61,107 bases of DNA, taken from Phoronis australis (Eukaryota > Phoronida > Phoronidae). The notes beneath the pieces were generated by a model. The model had not been told where the DNA came from. It was given only the letters and a program-made list of their open reading frames with translations, and did not search any database. The translations under genes and the position numbers were made by a program. The stretch is taken from positions 60,120 through 121,226 of the forward strand of contig NMRA01000654.1 of assembly GCA_002633005.1 (NCBI GenBank), in the 5' to 3' direction. Positions 40,201 through 53,800 of this stretch are shown piece after piece. The first letter of the stretch is position 1; each line of letters begins with the position of its first letter.

Positions 40201-43200
40201 CAATGACAGCTGTGATCTGCTTAAACCAGGCTTACTGAGTGTGAGTGTGTGCAGTGGACCACACAATTATATGTAAATTAGAAATTAGGAGACTGGGCAA
40301 ATCCTAACATAGCTCTCTAATAGGCCATCACAGTATTCCCACTGAAAATCTGCTCTCTGATGTCATTGTCCTGAAAACAGTGATGCATTACTGGTTCACT
40401 CCACTAGCCATGTATTAGATGTCTCCCATCAACACTTGTTGTGGTTTCTTATGTTGTGGTTTGATGGAATAATGCAATATTGTCATGTGCACCATATTTT
40501 TATTGGCTGACATTGCTGGACTGTTTTTCTCTTTCTCTCGTGGGGGAATCCTGATTTTGTTTTCTACCCAACTGTACACTTTTTGTTGCAAAACAATTGA
40601 GCAGTTTTCAAGGTTGATGTCTCACACCGTTATCTAATATGTATTGAATTTGTTATAGAGCGTATTTGTGCAATTGATTATTGTTTGGTTTCACAAGCTG
40701 CATTTCATTATTGGCAAACACGTTATTTGATGGTGGTTTGTGTACATTGATTTGTGCACTTACTCACTTGTAAATGTGTGCAGAATATGCACATGCATAC
40801 ATAAATATGCGTAGAATATGCACATGCATACATAAATATCCATCCCATTCCTGGGCTCTGTCACATGAAAAGTGAAGTTATTAAGTAAAAGACTTGAGTC
40901 AGAAACTTAAAGTCTTATGCTCCTCACTACAACTTCAGGAAAAAGAAATCGCGTTTCACAAAAGTGCAGTCTTTGACAGAATCGACACTAACTGCAAGTT
41001 ACTGAGACAATTTCTGTTAATTACTTCTATAGTGCTACTGTTCATTATAAGTTAGCTTAGCATTGTCTCCTAGTAAGACTTCAGCTTCCTCATTGCAATT
41101 ACTGATAGTAATTGCCAAGTGGGGACAGAGAGTGAGACTGAATTTCAATGGTGAGTCCTAAGTCACTTTTCATGACTCAAACCTCTGAATTTTATCTTCA
41201 GGTTGCCGAGAGTAAAATATCTATTTGGTGAAATTAGTAATCTTGTGATAATTGATTACAACTTTTTCTTTTAATAAATTTAATGAAATGTCCATGGTTA
41301 TTTGGCTATAGTAATTTTTTCGCCGAGCATTGAGCTTTTTACACTTTTTGACAAATTGTGCAAAGTTTAACAAATTTGTACGCCTCTTTTAGAAAGTTGA
41401 GAAAAGGGTCCATTTTGCTGAGTGTCTCCTACTGTTAAGTTGTTTATACCATAGTGTTGTTTCAAAACCAACCATTTAGCCGATCATTTACAAAACTACA
41501 GAATTGAACTCCTGCAAAAGTATATATTTTCTGAAGGTATAAATTTTGGTTTTTGATTTTATACCAATCTGACTCTGATAAGGTCACATCACCTTGTTTT
41601 TTGGAAAATTTAGCATACAAGAAATTTTGTATGATATGTTTTAGATAAAATCTCAAAAATCGTGCTACAGTTTTCTTAAGTATCGCAACGTAATTTTTTT
41701 TCGAAAAAATCATATTAGCCTTACTCTTAGTTCGTGACGGCCTCTCGTTCAAAAGCGGAACATTTTAAAAACAATTTCTAATTGCGTTTTGGAGAACAGT
41801 TTCATATGAATCTGATAAGCCTGGTTTCTGTGATAGGATGTTCCCAAGTTGGCCGAAATTGGACATTTTCTAGAGCCCTACGTTAACCTTAAGTACTTTC
41901 AAGGACTTGGTCATTATGATGGGTTGTTCCCAGAACAGCTGGTTTTACTTTCAATATGTTCATGTCTCCCATTAGCCGTGGCTGGTCAATGGCAGTTTTT
42001 TAACCTAACTCGGAAGGAGTTCCTCTTACCTGCACTTGCCATCAACTCCTACGTGATTGCAGAGTCTAAACAGGCTACACAGCAAAGCAATCCAGCCTGC
42101 CAATCGAGCCGGTTTCGAAACAATTGAAAGCTGCGAACTTAACCGGAATTAAGACCAGGGGCCCGTTCCAACAAAACAGACTTAGCTAAGACAAATCTTA
42201 AATTTTAGTAAATTTTAAAATACAAGTTAAATTTGTCTCAAAACGAATTCAAGAAAGAGATCTAAAGTTCGGCTTAAGTGTGTGACATAATTTTTGTCTT
42301 AATTTTGACTAACTTACCGAACGTGGAAGTTTCAAAGTTGGGAATTTAAGACAAATCTTAAACTTAAGTCAAAAATGAACTTAAGTCAGTTTCTTGGAAC
42401 AGGCCCCAGGAACACATTATGTGAAGTTTTAGCACACAGGAGTCCTTTTGTAAGAAATTATAAATCCCAAAGTGGAACCTTTTGCATGGACGAAATTTGA
42501 TATGGGCGCATCCATTGTTTGCATTCTATGCATGTGAAATATCCGAGGTTTGTGCTCTATTTTAGTCCTACTGGGGCTAACCTTCCTGGGTGCCTGTAGG
42601 TGGGAGTATCTCCCTCGGGAAAAAGATTAAGTTTACTTAACTCTTCTATCGGGATACTCAGCTATTTTAGGTGGTATGGGCTGTGTACATCTGAATATTA
42701 GGATATCCACTCTTTAGAGAATGGTTTGAAAAAAGGCTCCGTTTGTTATTGGGATGCGTTTACATGAAGATTGTCGTCCTTTCAAGCCGTCCTGGGAAAA
42801 TCACACTTTCTTTTCTATAATGTCCACAGACAATGTTTTATTGGAAATCTACACAGTAAATGTAAATGGACACTTCAGACAATCCTCCATCTAACCGGCA
42901 AAGTCTGTGATAGCTCCCCCTTGTGGACACAATTTTGGCTATTGGAGAGTTACAGTCCATGCAGGGCCAGCCCCTGTCTCTGCTCATCTTCATGTGAACA
43001 CCAATCTTACCTTGACAACACAACGCGTAGCAACAAAAATGAGTGTGCTCCAAACTGGAGCTGTGAAAAAGTGCTAACCACAATCTGGTTGCTATTAGAA
43101 CAAGATAATCCCAAACGATGCTTGAAATGGGCTCCCAGAAGTCATGCTGTGTGCCTCTCTATTGGCAGCGTGACATCATGAAAAAATCATCCACAACCGC

Positions 43201-46200
43201 TGCTAATGTGATTTTAGTGACTATTTAAAAGGTCGTAGGGATAATAAAATCTACGCCCCTTGGTATTTAGGTTGGATAGATCACATTGTCTGCATGTTAA
43301 TGATCCTGCCACGGCAATTGAGGGTTGTTGGATGTGATAATAATATTCATGAGCCTCGGTGTGTTTTTTTTTGGTGTTTACTTGACATGTTCTATAGTTC
43401 GAATTGGCAAACCTCCAATCGCTTATGAATGAAATCTATGGACCATCTTGTTAGTTCGTACAAAAAGACAATTTGGTGTCTTATAATCACTTTATACTTC
43501 CAAACTGTGTATTTCTATGGAATGAAGGAATTTGTCATAGATTATCTAACATTGATATGCTCTATTCACCATGGCAACGTGGTGTAAGGGACTATTAATT
43601 CAATTAATTTTTGCTGTCAAATATGTGATTGTAGAAGGCTGCTGTGTTAAAGTGGCAAAAATGCTCTAGAAGTTTCATTATTGCTTGCAAAAACACTAGC
43701 ATGAGCAGTTTAGCCAGGCAGACAAGCTGTACACCAGCAGTGAATTTGTATTATCACCACACCAATCAATTTTAAGCACAAACTGAGGTCCAAATCACAT
43801 CTTCAATCTCTGACACAAATTGATTTTCGTGACGACAAACAAAGTGCTCTACACACATGGACATGCATGTTATTTGAAGTAAGCTGACTGGCTTACAAAA
43901 GTTCTTGCAAAAACATCTCAACAGTTTTTGGCTAATTCAAAGTATCAGTAAAAGTGATGCTAATGTCACCATGCGAATGGCTGGTGTGTTTTTGATACTG
44001 GCGAAAATGTTACAGCTTTAGCCACCCCCTCACATATATCCTTCGCACAAACTTGAGAAACGGCTAAGGTTTTGCCAGCACTTTTGCTAGTACGGTAGCA
44101 ATACGCCAGTTGTGAACAGTTATAAGTGTCACTGTCGCTGGCAGTTTGACTGAGTTACCCAAAATCGCTAGCATTTTTGTCTGTAGCGTACTATTGTAGC
44201 CAGAGACACAGGTGGACAGAAATGAAAGGCCTTTGTTGCTGTATTAATCAATTCATGGCTGATAGTTAACATGTTTTGACGTAAACAAATTACCTGCTGG
44301 CGACTATGACCCCCACCCAGACAGCTCCTTTGTCTAGCTAAAACATTTACATTTTCACTAAGGGTTTCAGACATTAACTGCTACCATTTTCGCTACTCAT
44401 GTGAACCTGTTTATGGGAGGGTTGCAGTCCATTTCAGTGTTTTCCACAAGCTGTTTTTGGCTTATCGTGACGAGTTTTGCTTACTTGCAACGAGTTTGAA
44501 TTATTTTGTAAGCAAATTAGGATATTTTGGATTTTTGGTATCAGTTCAATGGGTTTATTTCAAGCCTTAAAGTTTACACACAAACTCCCCACAGTACGGC
44601 AGATATAGGCTTTCAAACACATTATATTATTTTTTAATTCCCGTCGAGTTTGAATTTTCTGTTTTTGTTTGGCAAATCTTACCTTACAGGATTTGCACGC
44701 AACAGGACGAGAAAGTGTACACTGTTTATCCCAGAGCACCCACCCAAGTCCGAGGCACACCAAAGGCTTGATGGTGCTGTCACGGATTGAAGTGAGCTAG
44801 TCGCTATTCATAGACTTGGCTGAATGTGCTGCATGAGATAACTGCAGTCGTTAACCAAGAGGCCTGTTCAGCGTACGAGTTTCAAAGTCAAAAAATGAAT
44901 AATAAGGAAGGCAAACGATCAACATGGAATTGAAAAGTCAATGCCATACTATCCATTTTTGAATTTTTAAAATCGATACATTATGAGAGAAATTGCTAGG
45001 CAGGTTTTCTTCGGCATCACGGCTAAGCCACGAGCATTAATTTGTGAATCGATATGGGTTAGTAACAGTCTAGTTGGCTTAGGATTGCGTGGCGTTGGAA
45101 TAACAAAACCGCAAATGCTAGCATCATGCAAAGAGTAATACGAATCGCTAACACTAATAAGTCATTAGAGGCCATCAGTTTATGGACCATCCATGACTAT
45201 GATTAACAAAATATATGTTGAGATGTCACATCTATGACTGTTAACAAAATGTACGTTGGGATATCAAATTCATGGCTATTAACAAGATGTACATTGAGAA
45301 ATCATATCCATGACTATTAACAAGATGTACGTTGGAATATCATATCCATGACTATTAACAAGATATACGTTGGGATATCATATCCATGACTATTAACAAG
45401 ATATACGTTGGGATATCATATCCATGACTATTAACAAGATATACGTTGGAATATCATATCCATGGCTATTAACAAGATATACGTTGGAATATCATATCCA
45501 TGGCTATTAACAAGATGTACGTTGGGATATCATATCCATGGCTATTAACAAGATATACGTTGGAATATCATATCCATGGCTATTAACAAAGTGTATGTTG
45601 AGATATCATATCCATGACTATTAATAATATGTACATTGGAATATCAAAGAAGCTATAAACCCATCTGGTCGTCTAAAAATCTTATTTTTAATTTAGACCA
45701 CTTACCGTGATGATATTGGCTTCATATTTTTCCTCGATCAATTTAGAGATGCTTTTTGAACTGACAGTTTGCTATCATAGTACGAGATCAAGCTCAGCTA
45801 GTTGATTTGTCCCGGTGTCTCACTTGATGTGCCGAGCATGGTCCGATGCAGTAACTGTTAGTGTCACCAAACCCAGAAACCACTTCTCATCTCTAAGTTG
45901 GGACCAAGTTGAGCTCAGTTTTGTAGTAGTAATGAGTCTAAATTGGCAAAAATTGGTTTACTTCACACAACATGGTTTCACAGGTGCTTTGACAGCTGCC
46001 TTGAACTTTTAAATTTCTCCAAAAATACTTGACCAGAAGGTTTGTGTGGAGAAGAAGGACAGTACTTTGGAAATACGTGTATGGTAAAATTCCCTAGTTT
46101 GGGAAAGTCTCTAAATTTGGGACTCTGAAATTCAAGCCAAACATTAATGCTTTTGATTCTGAAGATTGGGATACTGGGTATGTAATTTGGCATGTTTAAC

Positions 46201-47837
46201 GAGTATCGGACGCCGCATTTTGTGTGAACAAAGTCTTATATGAAATCATCGAAAATGGCTGCCAATACGAAATTCACCTTTCTTACGATTCTTAAATATG
46301 GGCAGCCAATTTTGCCAGTATTCTCCCAGTATTTCTAAAATTTGGTGCAAGCTCTGACCTTGAGCAAAATATACGGCAGAACCCCTTTCAAGTCATTGTG
46401 CCCAGTTATTAACAATAATTGTGGGCTGATGATGTCATGAGCTGAAAAACCATAACTTGATTGAGTTTTTTAAGAAAACCGGTGCTTACTAATGTCTAGC
46501 TGTCTTGGAGTGTTCGGGTGAACATTGAATGTAGAAAATTAAGATGGCTGACATCTACTGCCATCTGTTGGTGTTTTAGTAGCTTAAGTTGCACAGTATC
46601 ATGTTAGGTACCTGGTTATGTAAAGTTTCCAACTAAAAATTCTGCTTTAGTAAATACTTCGACATTGAAAAAAACTGACCAAGATGAGAATGCAGCGTAT
46701 CTTGTTTTCACAAATTTCCCATCGCATCCTATTTTTGCAGTGACTGTAACTCCGAGAAATGAGTGCAAACGTAAATCTTTTACCCCACCTGTGGAAAAAA
46801 CCTGACTGTGCAAATTTTGCTTGGGGATTGTTCTGCAGTGCAGGTGTTGTTGGTGAATCGGTTTTTGTTTAGACTTTCATTGTGAACCATGCTGTTGACT
46901 TCTTTTGTGGTCAAAATTATCTCCAGCCTTGGGAATGTTAGGTGGCAGGACAAGATTATGGTTTTGTTTTCGTTTAAGATTTGCTCTCAAGATCTTTTCA
47001 GTTGGCATACTCCATGAATTTGAATAAAGAAACACAGGCAGGGGACTAAGTTAATTCCTGTGATGTCGTATTTTTGTTGAATCTGGGACGGATGTATGCT
47101 TTTAACGTCCCGCATCTGATGTCATTAGAAGTCATTCATTTGATATTCATCATTCATAATAACAACCGATGGCTGGAAATTTTCTTAGAAAACTAACTCA
47201 TCCTTGACAAATCTTAAACTTCAACCAATTTTCAGCTAAATCTCAACTTTGTCTTAAGTCTAGTCCAAGAAAGTGATCACGTATCTGACCTAGTTTTGCT
47301 GTAAATTCGTCTTAACATACCGGATGTGGAAATCTCTATGGGTGGAGGTTGAGACTAAAGAAAGCACTTCCCCTGCAGGTGATCAAATGGAGAATTGCAA
47401 GCAAAATTTTTCTCCGTCCGACTTGTCCTGCTTTGTGGCTGGAAAATCTTATCTGTCTGCATTATTCCGGCCAAAATCAAACTTGACCAACCTGGCTTTC
47501 AAGAAATTTTCAACCTGGGAAATGCTTCCCGCTTACAACCCATCTGACTCATTGTCCATGCTTGGAAAATACAGTGTCATATGTGACCCACTATGTAGTT
47601 AAATTTAAGTGGATTAAATCTTAAATAGTGAAATTTTGATTTTTGTTATTAAAAACAAGTAAAAGCAAAATTTCAATTGAGAACCCTATGAGTGTTGATC
47701 ACAAGTACCTTTGTGCAGCCTAGAATTCCTGGTTTCCACTTAATATTTCAAATTTCGCCATGGAATTCTTTTAAGGTCGAAATTATGGGACTGGGAATTT
47801 TTCCTGTATTGAACATTGATAACAATGCCCTTGTATG

Positions 47838-47869
<32 letters not shown>

Positions 47870-50800
47870 TGCGTGTGTGCGCACACGCGCATGCATGTGC
47901 GTGTGTGCGTGTTTCATGCAACACATCATCTATGTATGACTAGCATTAATGACATTCTTGGGTATGTAGTCAATGTTTAGAATTTGTAAGCCACAGACTT
48001 CAATGAAACTGATAGTGTGGTCAGTTGTGACCTGGTGGGAGTAGTTTCAATGTATCACCCACATCCTGCAAAATCTTGAAATTGCATCTAATTTGTTTTT
48101 GATATGAACTTTTCGTGGTGGTGATTTGCATTTCTTTTAGTTACCATCATGGGTGATCCTGTTCTTTTCATAGGAGGAGAATTTCTGGTGGGATGTTTCT
48201 TGAAAAACTGACCTCTAGTCAAGCCATGTCCAGTAGTGGTAATTGATAGTGCTTATATTTGAACCAGGGACAGAGATGTTTTACCTTATCTTGGTTAGAC
48301 ACTCTCGCCTGTTGAAGTGTTATGGAGTCTGGCTCTGCTGAATAACAGGGGCTCAGTCCTGTGGTATTCTTTTCAACAGTGTTTGAATTTGTTTACATTA
48401 GCCTTTCCTATTAGGCTGGCCTTGTGTTTATAGATATAACATATCTGTTCCAGCACATACCTCTGAAACCTGATTCTGACCCTCGCCTCTCACTGTACAT
48501 CAGCCAATCAGCTGGTCAATCAGTTTAGCTGTAGTTAGCCACACCCTCTTGGTGACTGATTGGCAGTTGTCAAACAGGGCTCAGCAGTCACATTCAGTGG
48601 CGTGTATTAAGAAAAACAGTAAAATTTGGAAAACAGTAGACTCTGTTTTGCTTGGATCATGACTCCATGGGTTGTCTGTGGTCTGAGTAAACCCAACTAT
48701 GTCTAAGTTTTTCTAACAGAGGGTGTGGCCTACGCAGGGGGTGTGCTACAGTTACAGGATGTGTCACATATACCCTGGGGTCAGCATTATGTGGTTTGCT
48801 CATTAACTCTGTGGTCCAGACTGCTGGGGGCTGATGAACCTAAGATTCCTTTGGTAAGGGGCTGTGGTGGCAATCAGTTAAAGGGTTTGGCCTGATAAAC
48901 AACACCCTGGTCTAACAGCACATAACACCAGCTACAGGGGGGCATCCTGGGCTATTTGTCTGTCAGTTAGCTTAGGTTGATGAACACTTGTGGGAGTAGG
49001 TTGAGTTTTTGACAATCATGCCTGTCTGCACATGGAGAGAAAGGGGGCTATCATTGTTACTGAGATGGGTTGGTTAACAGTGACATTTGTAGGTCTTAGA
49101 GAGATTTTTGTGTTGAAAGGGCTATTAAAAAGTGAAGATCAACTTCAGCATGCATTTTGCGGTGTACCCTGCAGAAATAACTTGATTCAGATTTGCCCTT
49201 ATGAAATTGGTCTCAAATTGTTATCTAGTCAAAGCAGAGGTAATTTCTGTAGATGGAAATAAATGGCAGTTAATTGGTGTTTGAGACCAGAGTTTACTGG
49301 CGTATCCTAGCAAAATGGAAGTCTCTGTAGTGATTGGTTGGTAAGGTTGGAATGTTGAATTATGGGTAGTATTCACTGTTTCCATTAATAAAAAATTTCT
49401 CGTTGCAAATTCTTTAGAACTGTTTTGGGTCTGCGGAACACACCCCTGGATGTACACGTATTTGTAGAATGTGGTCGCGAGTAATTTAGCGAATTATTCT
49501 TGTTTTCGAATCCTAAAAACACTTCTCACTTATGTTGGGATCAAGTTGAAATAGTTTTATAGCATCAAACAGTCTAAATCAAAAGTTAGCTCATACTGGT
49601 TTACTGCCCCTTCAGTGTGTATTTTGAATGAAACATGCATTGAAATTCCTTCATTATGCGATCGCATATTTATTATGTGGGTGCATATTGTCATCTCTGT
49701 CTGGACATCCAGCGTCCGCAGTTGTATCACCTCGTAATGAGATTTGACAGATGTGTTTCTATGAAGCTTACAGCAGACGACCACGAGTTTTGGACCGATT
49801 TGAGTACCCCTTCCTCCTAGTGGCAATTTTTAGCGTTTGCTTAGAACTGTATCTTTAGAGGTCCTTGATGGATTGTCGTGAAATTTAGCAAATAGGTTTG
49901 TCAATTTAAGAGAGGGTGATGTCTTCCTGTTGTCAGACGGATTTGACATATTCTGCGCCACTTGGAGGCAATTTGTAAAAAAATTGAATATGTTTTTGGC
50001 GTCGACCTTCCTATCTGCCAAACTGTTCAAAGGATCGTTATGAAAATTGGCAGATTAGTTCCTGATCAGAAGAGCATGCCCGGCACTGATTTTCGGACGT
50101 GTTTGACTGCTGTGGCAACCCCTAGTGGCGATTTTTTGTTCTTTGTGTCCACGACTGTATCTCAGATATGTACTGTGGAGATGATAACGGCTGAAAATGA
50201 GTTTCAGACCAATCCGACTACAGATTTTTCACCTAGTGGCCCTGGCCCCCAGACACTTGAGCATTTACTGCAGAGCTGTCCTACCTTAAACACCCTAAGG
50301 TATCATACATGACCCAATCTGGTGGAACTCAAAGTAAAACTGTGGGGCCCAATATCGTCATTGCGGCGAACCACAGTCTTTGCCCAGAAGAGCGGACTGA
50401 ACATCTAAACTAACATGGCTGAAGAAGGAGAAGAAGCACGTTTTTTTCTGTAGATGTGACAGTGGCTGCCCATGACTTGGATGGCTCTGACAACCACTAT
50501 GCCCTCCTCCCCCTTAGGAATAATTATATTTTTTTACCTATATCTCTTATGAGTTCTTTGTTTTTTCATGAAATTTGGAAACAAGTGTCTATTATGAAGA
50601 TGGCAGCATCTTTGCAATTGGCAATTGGTTCTGACGTATTTTGTGCCCCCTAGTGCCCATGTCAATTATTTTTTTCATCTTTTTTGCCATTTGCACCTGT
50701 ATCTGCCAAACCACTCAGAGGACCGTTATGAAATTTGGCTGATGTGTTCTTACTGACATGAGCACGGCTGGCGTGGATTTTCAGATGGGTCCAAAGTAAC

Positions 50801-53800
50801 GGGTGCACCCCCTACTGATATTTTTGCATCTGTGGCTGTATGACTACTAAACCCTTGCACGGTCACAGTTAGTCAAGTCTATTCCTGTTACCGGTAACTC
50901 GACATGGATGGATTCGGCTACCACTGTGCCTTCTAGTGGCAATTTTTTGTCTGCTTCTCTATGTTTGCAGTTCTTTGGTGGATTTTCATGAAAACAGTTT
51001 TCTAATGAGGAGATATTAACAACGCTTTCCCAATTTCGGATGGGTTTGTCTTATTCTGTGCTAGCGAATGGCCATTTTTATGATACTAAAAACAGCGTTA
51101 GAAGCACACCATTTGCGTCATTGGCATGGGTGCATTTCAACTCTCTGCTCTTGTTGACTTGTTTCACTAATTTGAAGAGGAAGAGAATGTTTTAGGTGTA
51201 CTTCCTGACATACATATGTCCACAATTTTGCATGATATTTGACCCCATGGGCATGGCTCAACTAGAAACCAAATCTGATTTCTTGGTTGAAGGACAGGGA
51301 CTTAAGTACTTGGCCAACTTCAGTGAGTTAGTTCCCTGGGCACTTTAATTGTTAAATTAGCTTTGAGACCTTGGCTGGTGCTAACTACTCCAAATTGAAT
51401 GGTAATTAGTCCAAATTGGGCCTTGTCTGTGTAAATAAACCAGACAAAGTGGTGGGGCAGCGGCTTGCTGTCAGCCAGAGAAAGTATAATGTTTATGTAC
51501 TCTCATCAAGACTTTGTGTTTACACAAAGGTGTTTTCAATCACTGGGTGAGGTCACATGAGTAAGTCTGGATGTACCAGTTGCTAATGCTACCTGGTGGT
51601 TGTTGATGTAACTAAGAAAGCTTGGAGATTTTTCACATTTAGCTCGGACACTTCACATCTTATTCAGTCATTTCTTTATAAGTCATTGTTTGCTTTATGA
51701 TAACTTACTTTGAAAGTGGACCTAATGGTCATTACGTGGTCATTTTCTTTGCGGATATGTTTCAAATAATGATAAAGAGGATTCAGTCTTAATATTTTAG
51801 CAACATTTTCTCTGTTAAACTCACGTACTAAAATACAGCAAAGGTGCAGTTTAGAGCATCCTCATATTTAGTCGGAAACTTAAAGTGTGGAAAGTAAACA
51901 ACGTTTTGTAATTAATTACTTGGCGAAATAAATTTCGCCAAGTATGTTGGTCTGACAGCAAGTTTTTTTTGTTCGCTCTCTACAGGTCGCAATTTTCGTC
52001 CGATTTTCACGAAATTTGCACAAAACGTGAAGATCGGGAAGTACTGGAACGCTATTGTTTTTGGTCATGATGGGATACAAAATAGCGGACGTGGCAGCCA
52101 TTTTGTATCCGATTTCACAGTCAAATGCTCGTAGAAGCCGCATTTTTCGACGTATGGGGCTGAAACGTGGTATGATTGTTATAGAGCACATGTGCTACAA
52201 CTGTGCTGAAAATTGTTGACTTCCAGTCAAAGATGGCGGAAATATTGCAAGTGGATCATGCGCACCCCGATATCTGGCCAAAAACATTTTCTCCTCTAGA
52301 GGGCGCATTTGCGAACCAATCAGTTTCAAACTGGTCATGTGTTTGTAGCTATTAATAAGCTTTTATAAAATTTTGTTTAACCGGAAGTCGCTTTCAAGAT
52401 GGCGGCTGTGGCACATGTTCACACGTTTTCAACCGTTCTGCGGTCGCGTTTTTAACGGGAAGAGCAAATGACATGAATTTTTGCATGTGGATTCTGTGAA
52501 GTATGTTCTTTCAAAAAGTCTGCGAGAGCGTATTACTCAGACTTACCATTTTCGAGTTATTTGACTTTGAATTTCCAAAAAAAATGGCAAAATTTCAATT
52601 TTTTCCAAAAATTTATGGAATGTTGCGAAACGTTTAAGTAAGATAGAGTTGGGAATGGGCTTTCAGAAGATATTTTCCATTTTTCGCTACAACGTCTACT
52701 TTTTGAATTATTCTAGATTTTCTGTTCGTTTGGTCTCCATTGCATTGCCAATGCAAGCACACGCAGCTGGCCGGCTCTCTTTTGTTTTGGTTATGCCTGT
52801 ACAAGTTGACCCCGAATGACCCAGCTAGCATCGTCTTACTGTAGACTGGTTTGTTGACCCCAAATGACCAACCTAGCGCTGTTCCTTGGATCGTTCTTGC
52901 TTCTCTGATGAGCTGTGTCTGTTATGTTGCGCCATCTATTCTTTTTTTGATTCTCTTTTCTTGCCATGTATATTAACCGATCAGAAATCTGTACAGCTCG
53001 ATAGAGTTTTAAATGGGCTTTCATAAGATATTTTTCATTTCGCGCTAGTCGTCATGATTGTCGTCGTCGTCCTCCACATCGTCCTGTTTTCGTGTAATTT
53101 CGCCAAGTGTTGCTCCTCCGAGAGCTCTTGTTTAAAATGTAACAGAGCTACCTGGGTGGTCTGGGCTGCATTTCACAAGTGAAGGACACTTGTAAGTTAC
53201 TTGCGGAGTGAGATCTTTGCTTACGCAACAGAAACTGAATTTTTTCCAACAGTACATCTTCGCCAACCAATCACTTGTTAGTGGTGGTTGTTTTGCTCGT
53301 TTACGATAACAAAGTCTGGAGTTTACACTCACCTCACTCTTGTGCGATTTTGCACTGTCACTCGTGATCTTGCTTTTCTCACAAGAAACCTGGAATATGC
53401 AGCCTTCCTTCCAGAGTTACAAAGGTGTTGTACGCTTTGCAATGTCACGTGTCTCATTTGTACTGTTCTCTATATTTAGGCAGACGCCGAGGCTCGACGT
53501 AATCAGCTGATGAAGGATATGGCCCAGCTGAGATTACGTGCAGAGGTCAGCCAGCTGGAGGGGTCCTTGAAGACAGTGGAAGAACCCAGCTTGCCCCCCT
53601 ATGTGGTGCCTGATGCTTCTGCTCTAACAGACTGTCTGCCAGCAATCAGGCAGATGTGTCAATCATCTCGATTCATCATCATCATACCTCTGGCTGGTGG
53701 GTGGAGTCGGTCACTTGTCAATCATTCAAACATGCTCCGCTCCATGTCTAGTGTACCAGTTTGCCCCTTTGCTATCACTAATCAGTAATTTACTATTCAC

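Larger units (their letters stand above)
31827..53479. other. Intron 21 (21.65 kb), repeat-filled
   Basis: The largest intron of the gene splits a heptad-like region between QQEM and ADAEARRNQ. It holds two minisatellites (33213-33686, 45188-45645), a MITE (42158-42407), family-1 and family-2 rolling-circle-like repeats (49653-53133), dispersed-repeat blocks and a GT/GC microsatellite (47835-47908). No nested gene was recognised on either strand in 33.7-42.1 kb, 42.4-45.2 kb or 46-49.6 kb. Confidence 0.7.

Noticed and set aside
41462-41752. 96-codon open frame on the - strand
   Set aside because: It overlaps a dispersed repeat that also occurs at 10992-11420, and has Lys/Phe/Asn-rich low-complexity composition.
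48720-48853. An exon-like open stretch between TTTTTCTAACAG and GTAAGG
   Set aside because: It has no match to SMG5, which is contiguous across exons 21 and 22. Spliced after exon 21 it would be read in a frame with an early stop. No other gene family was recognised.
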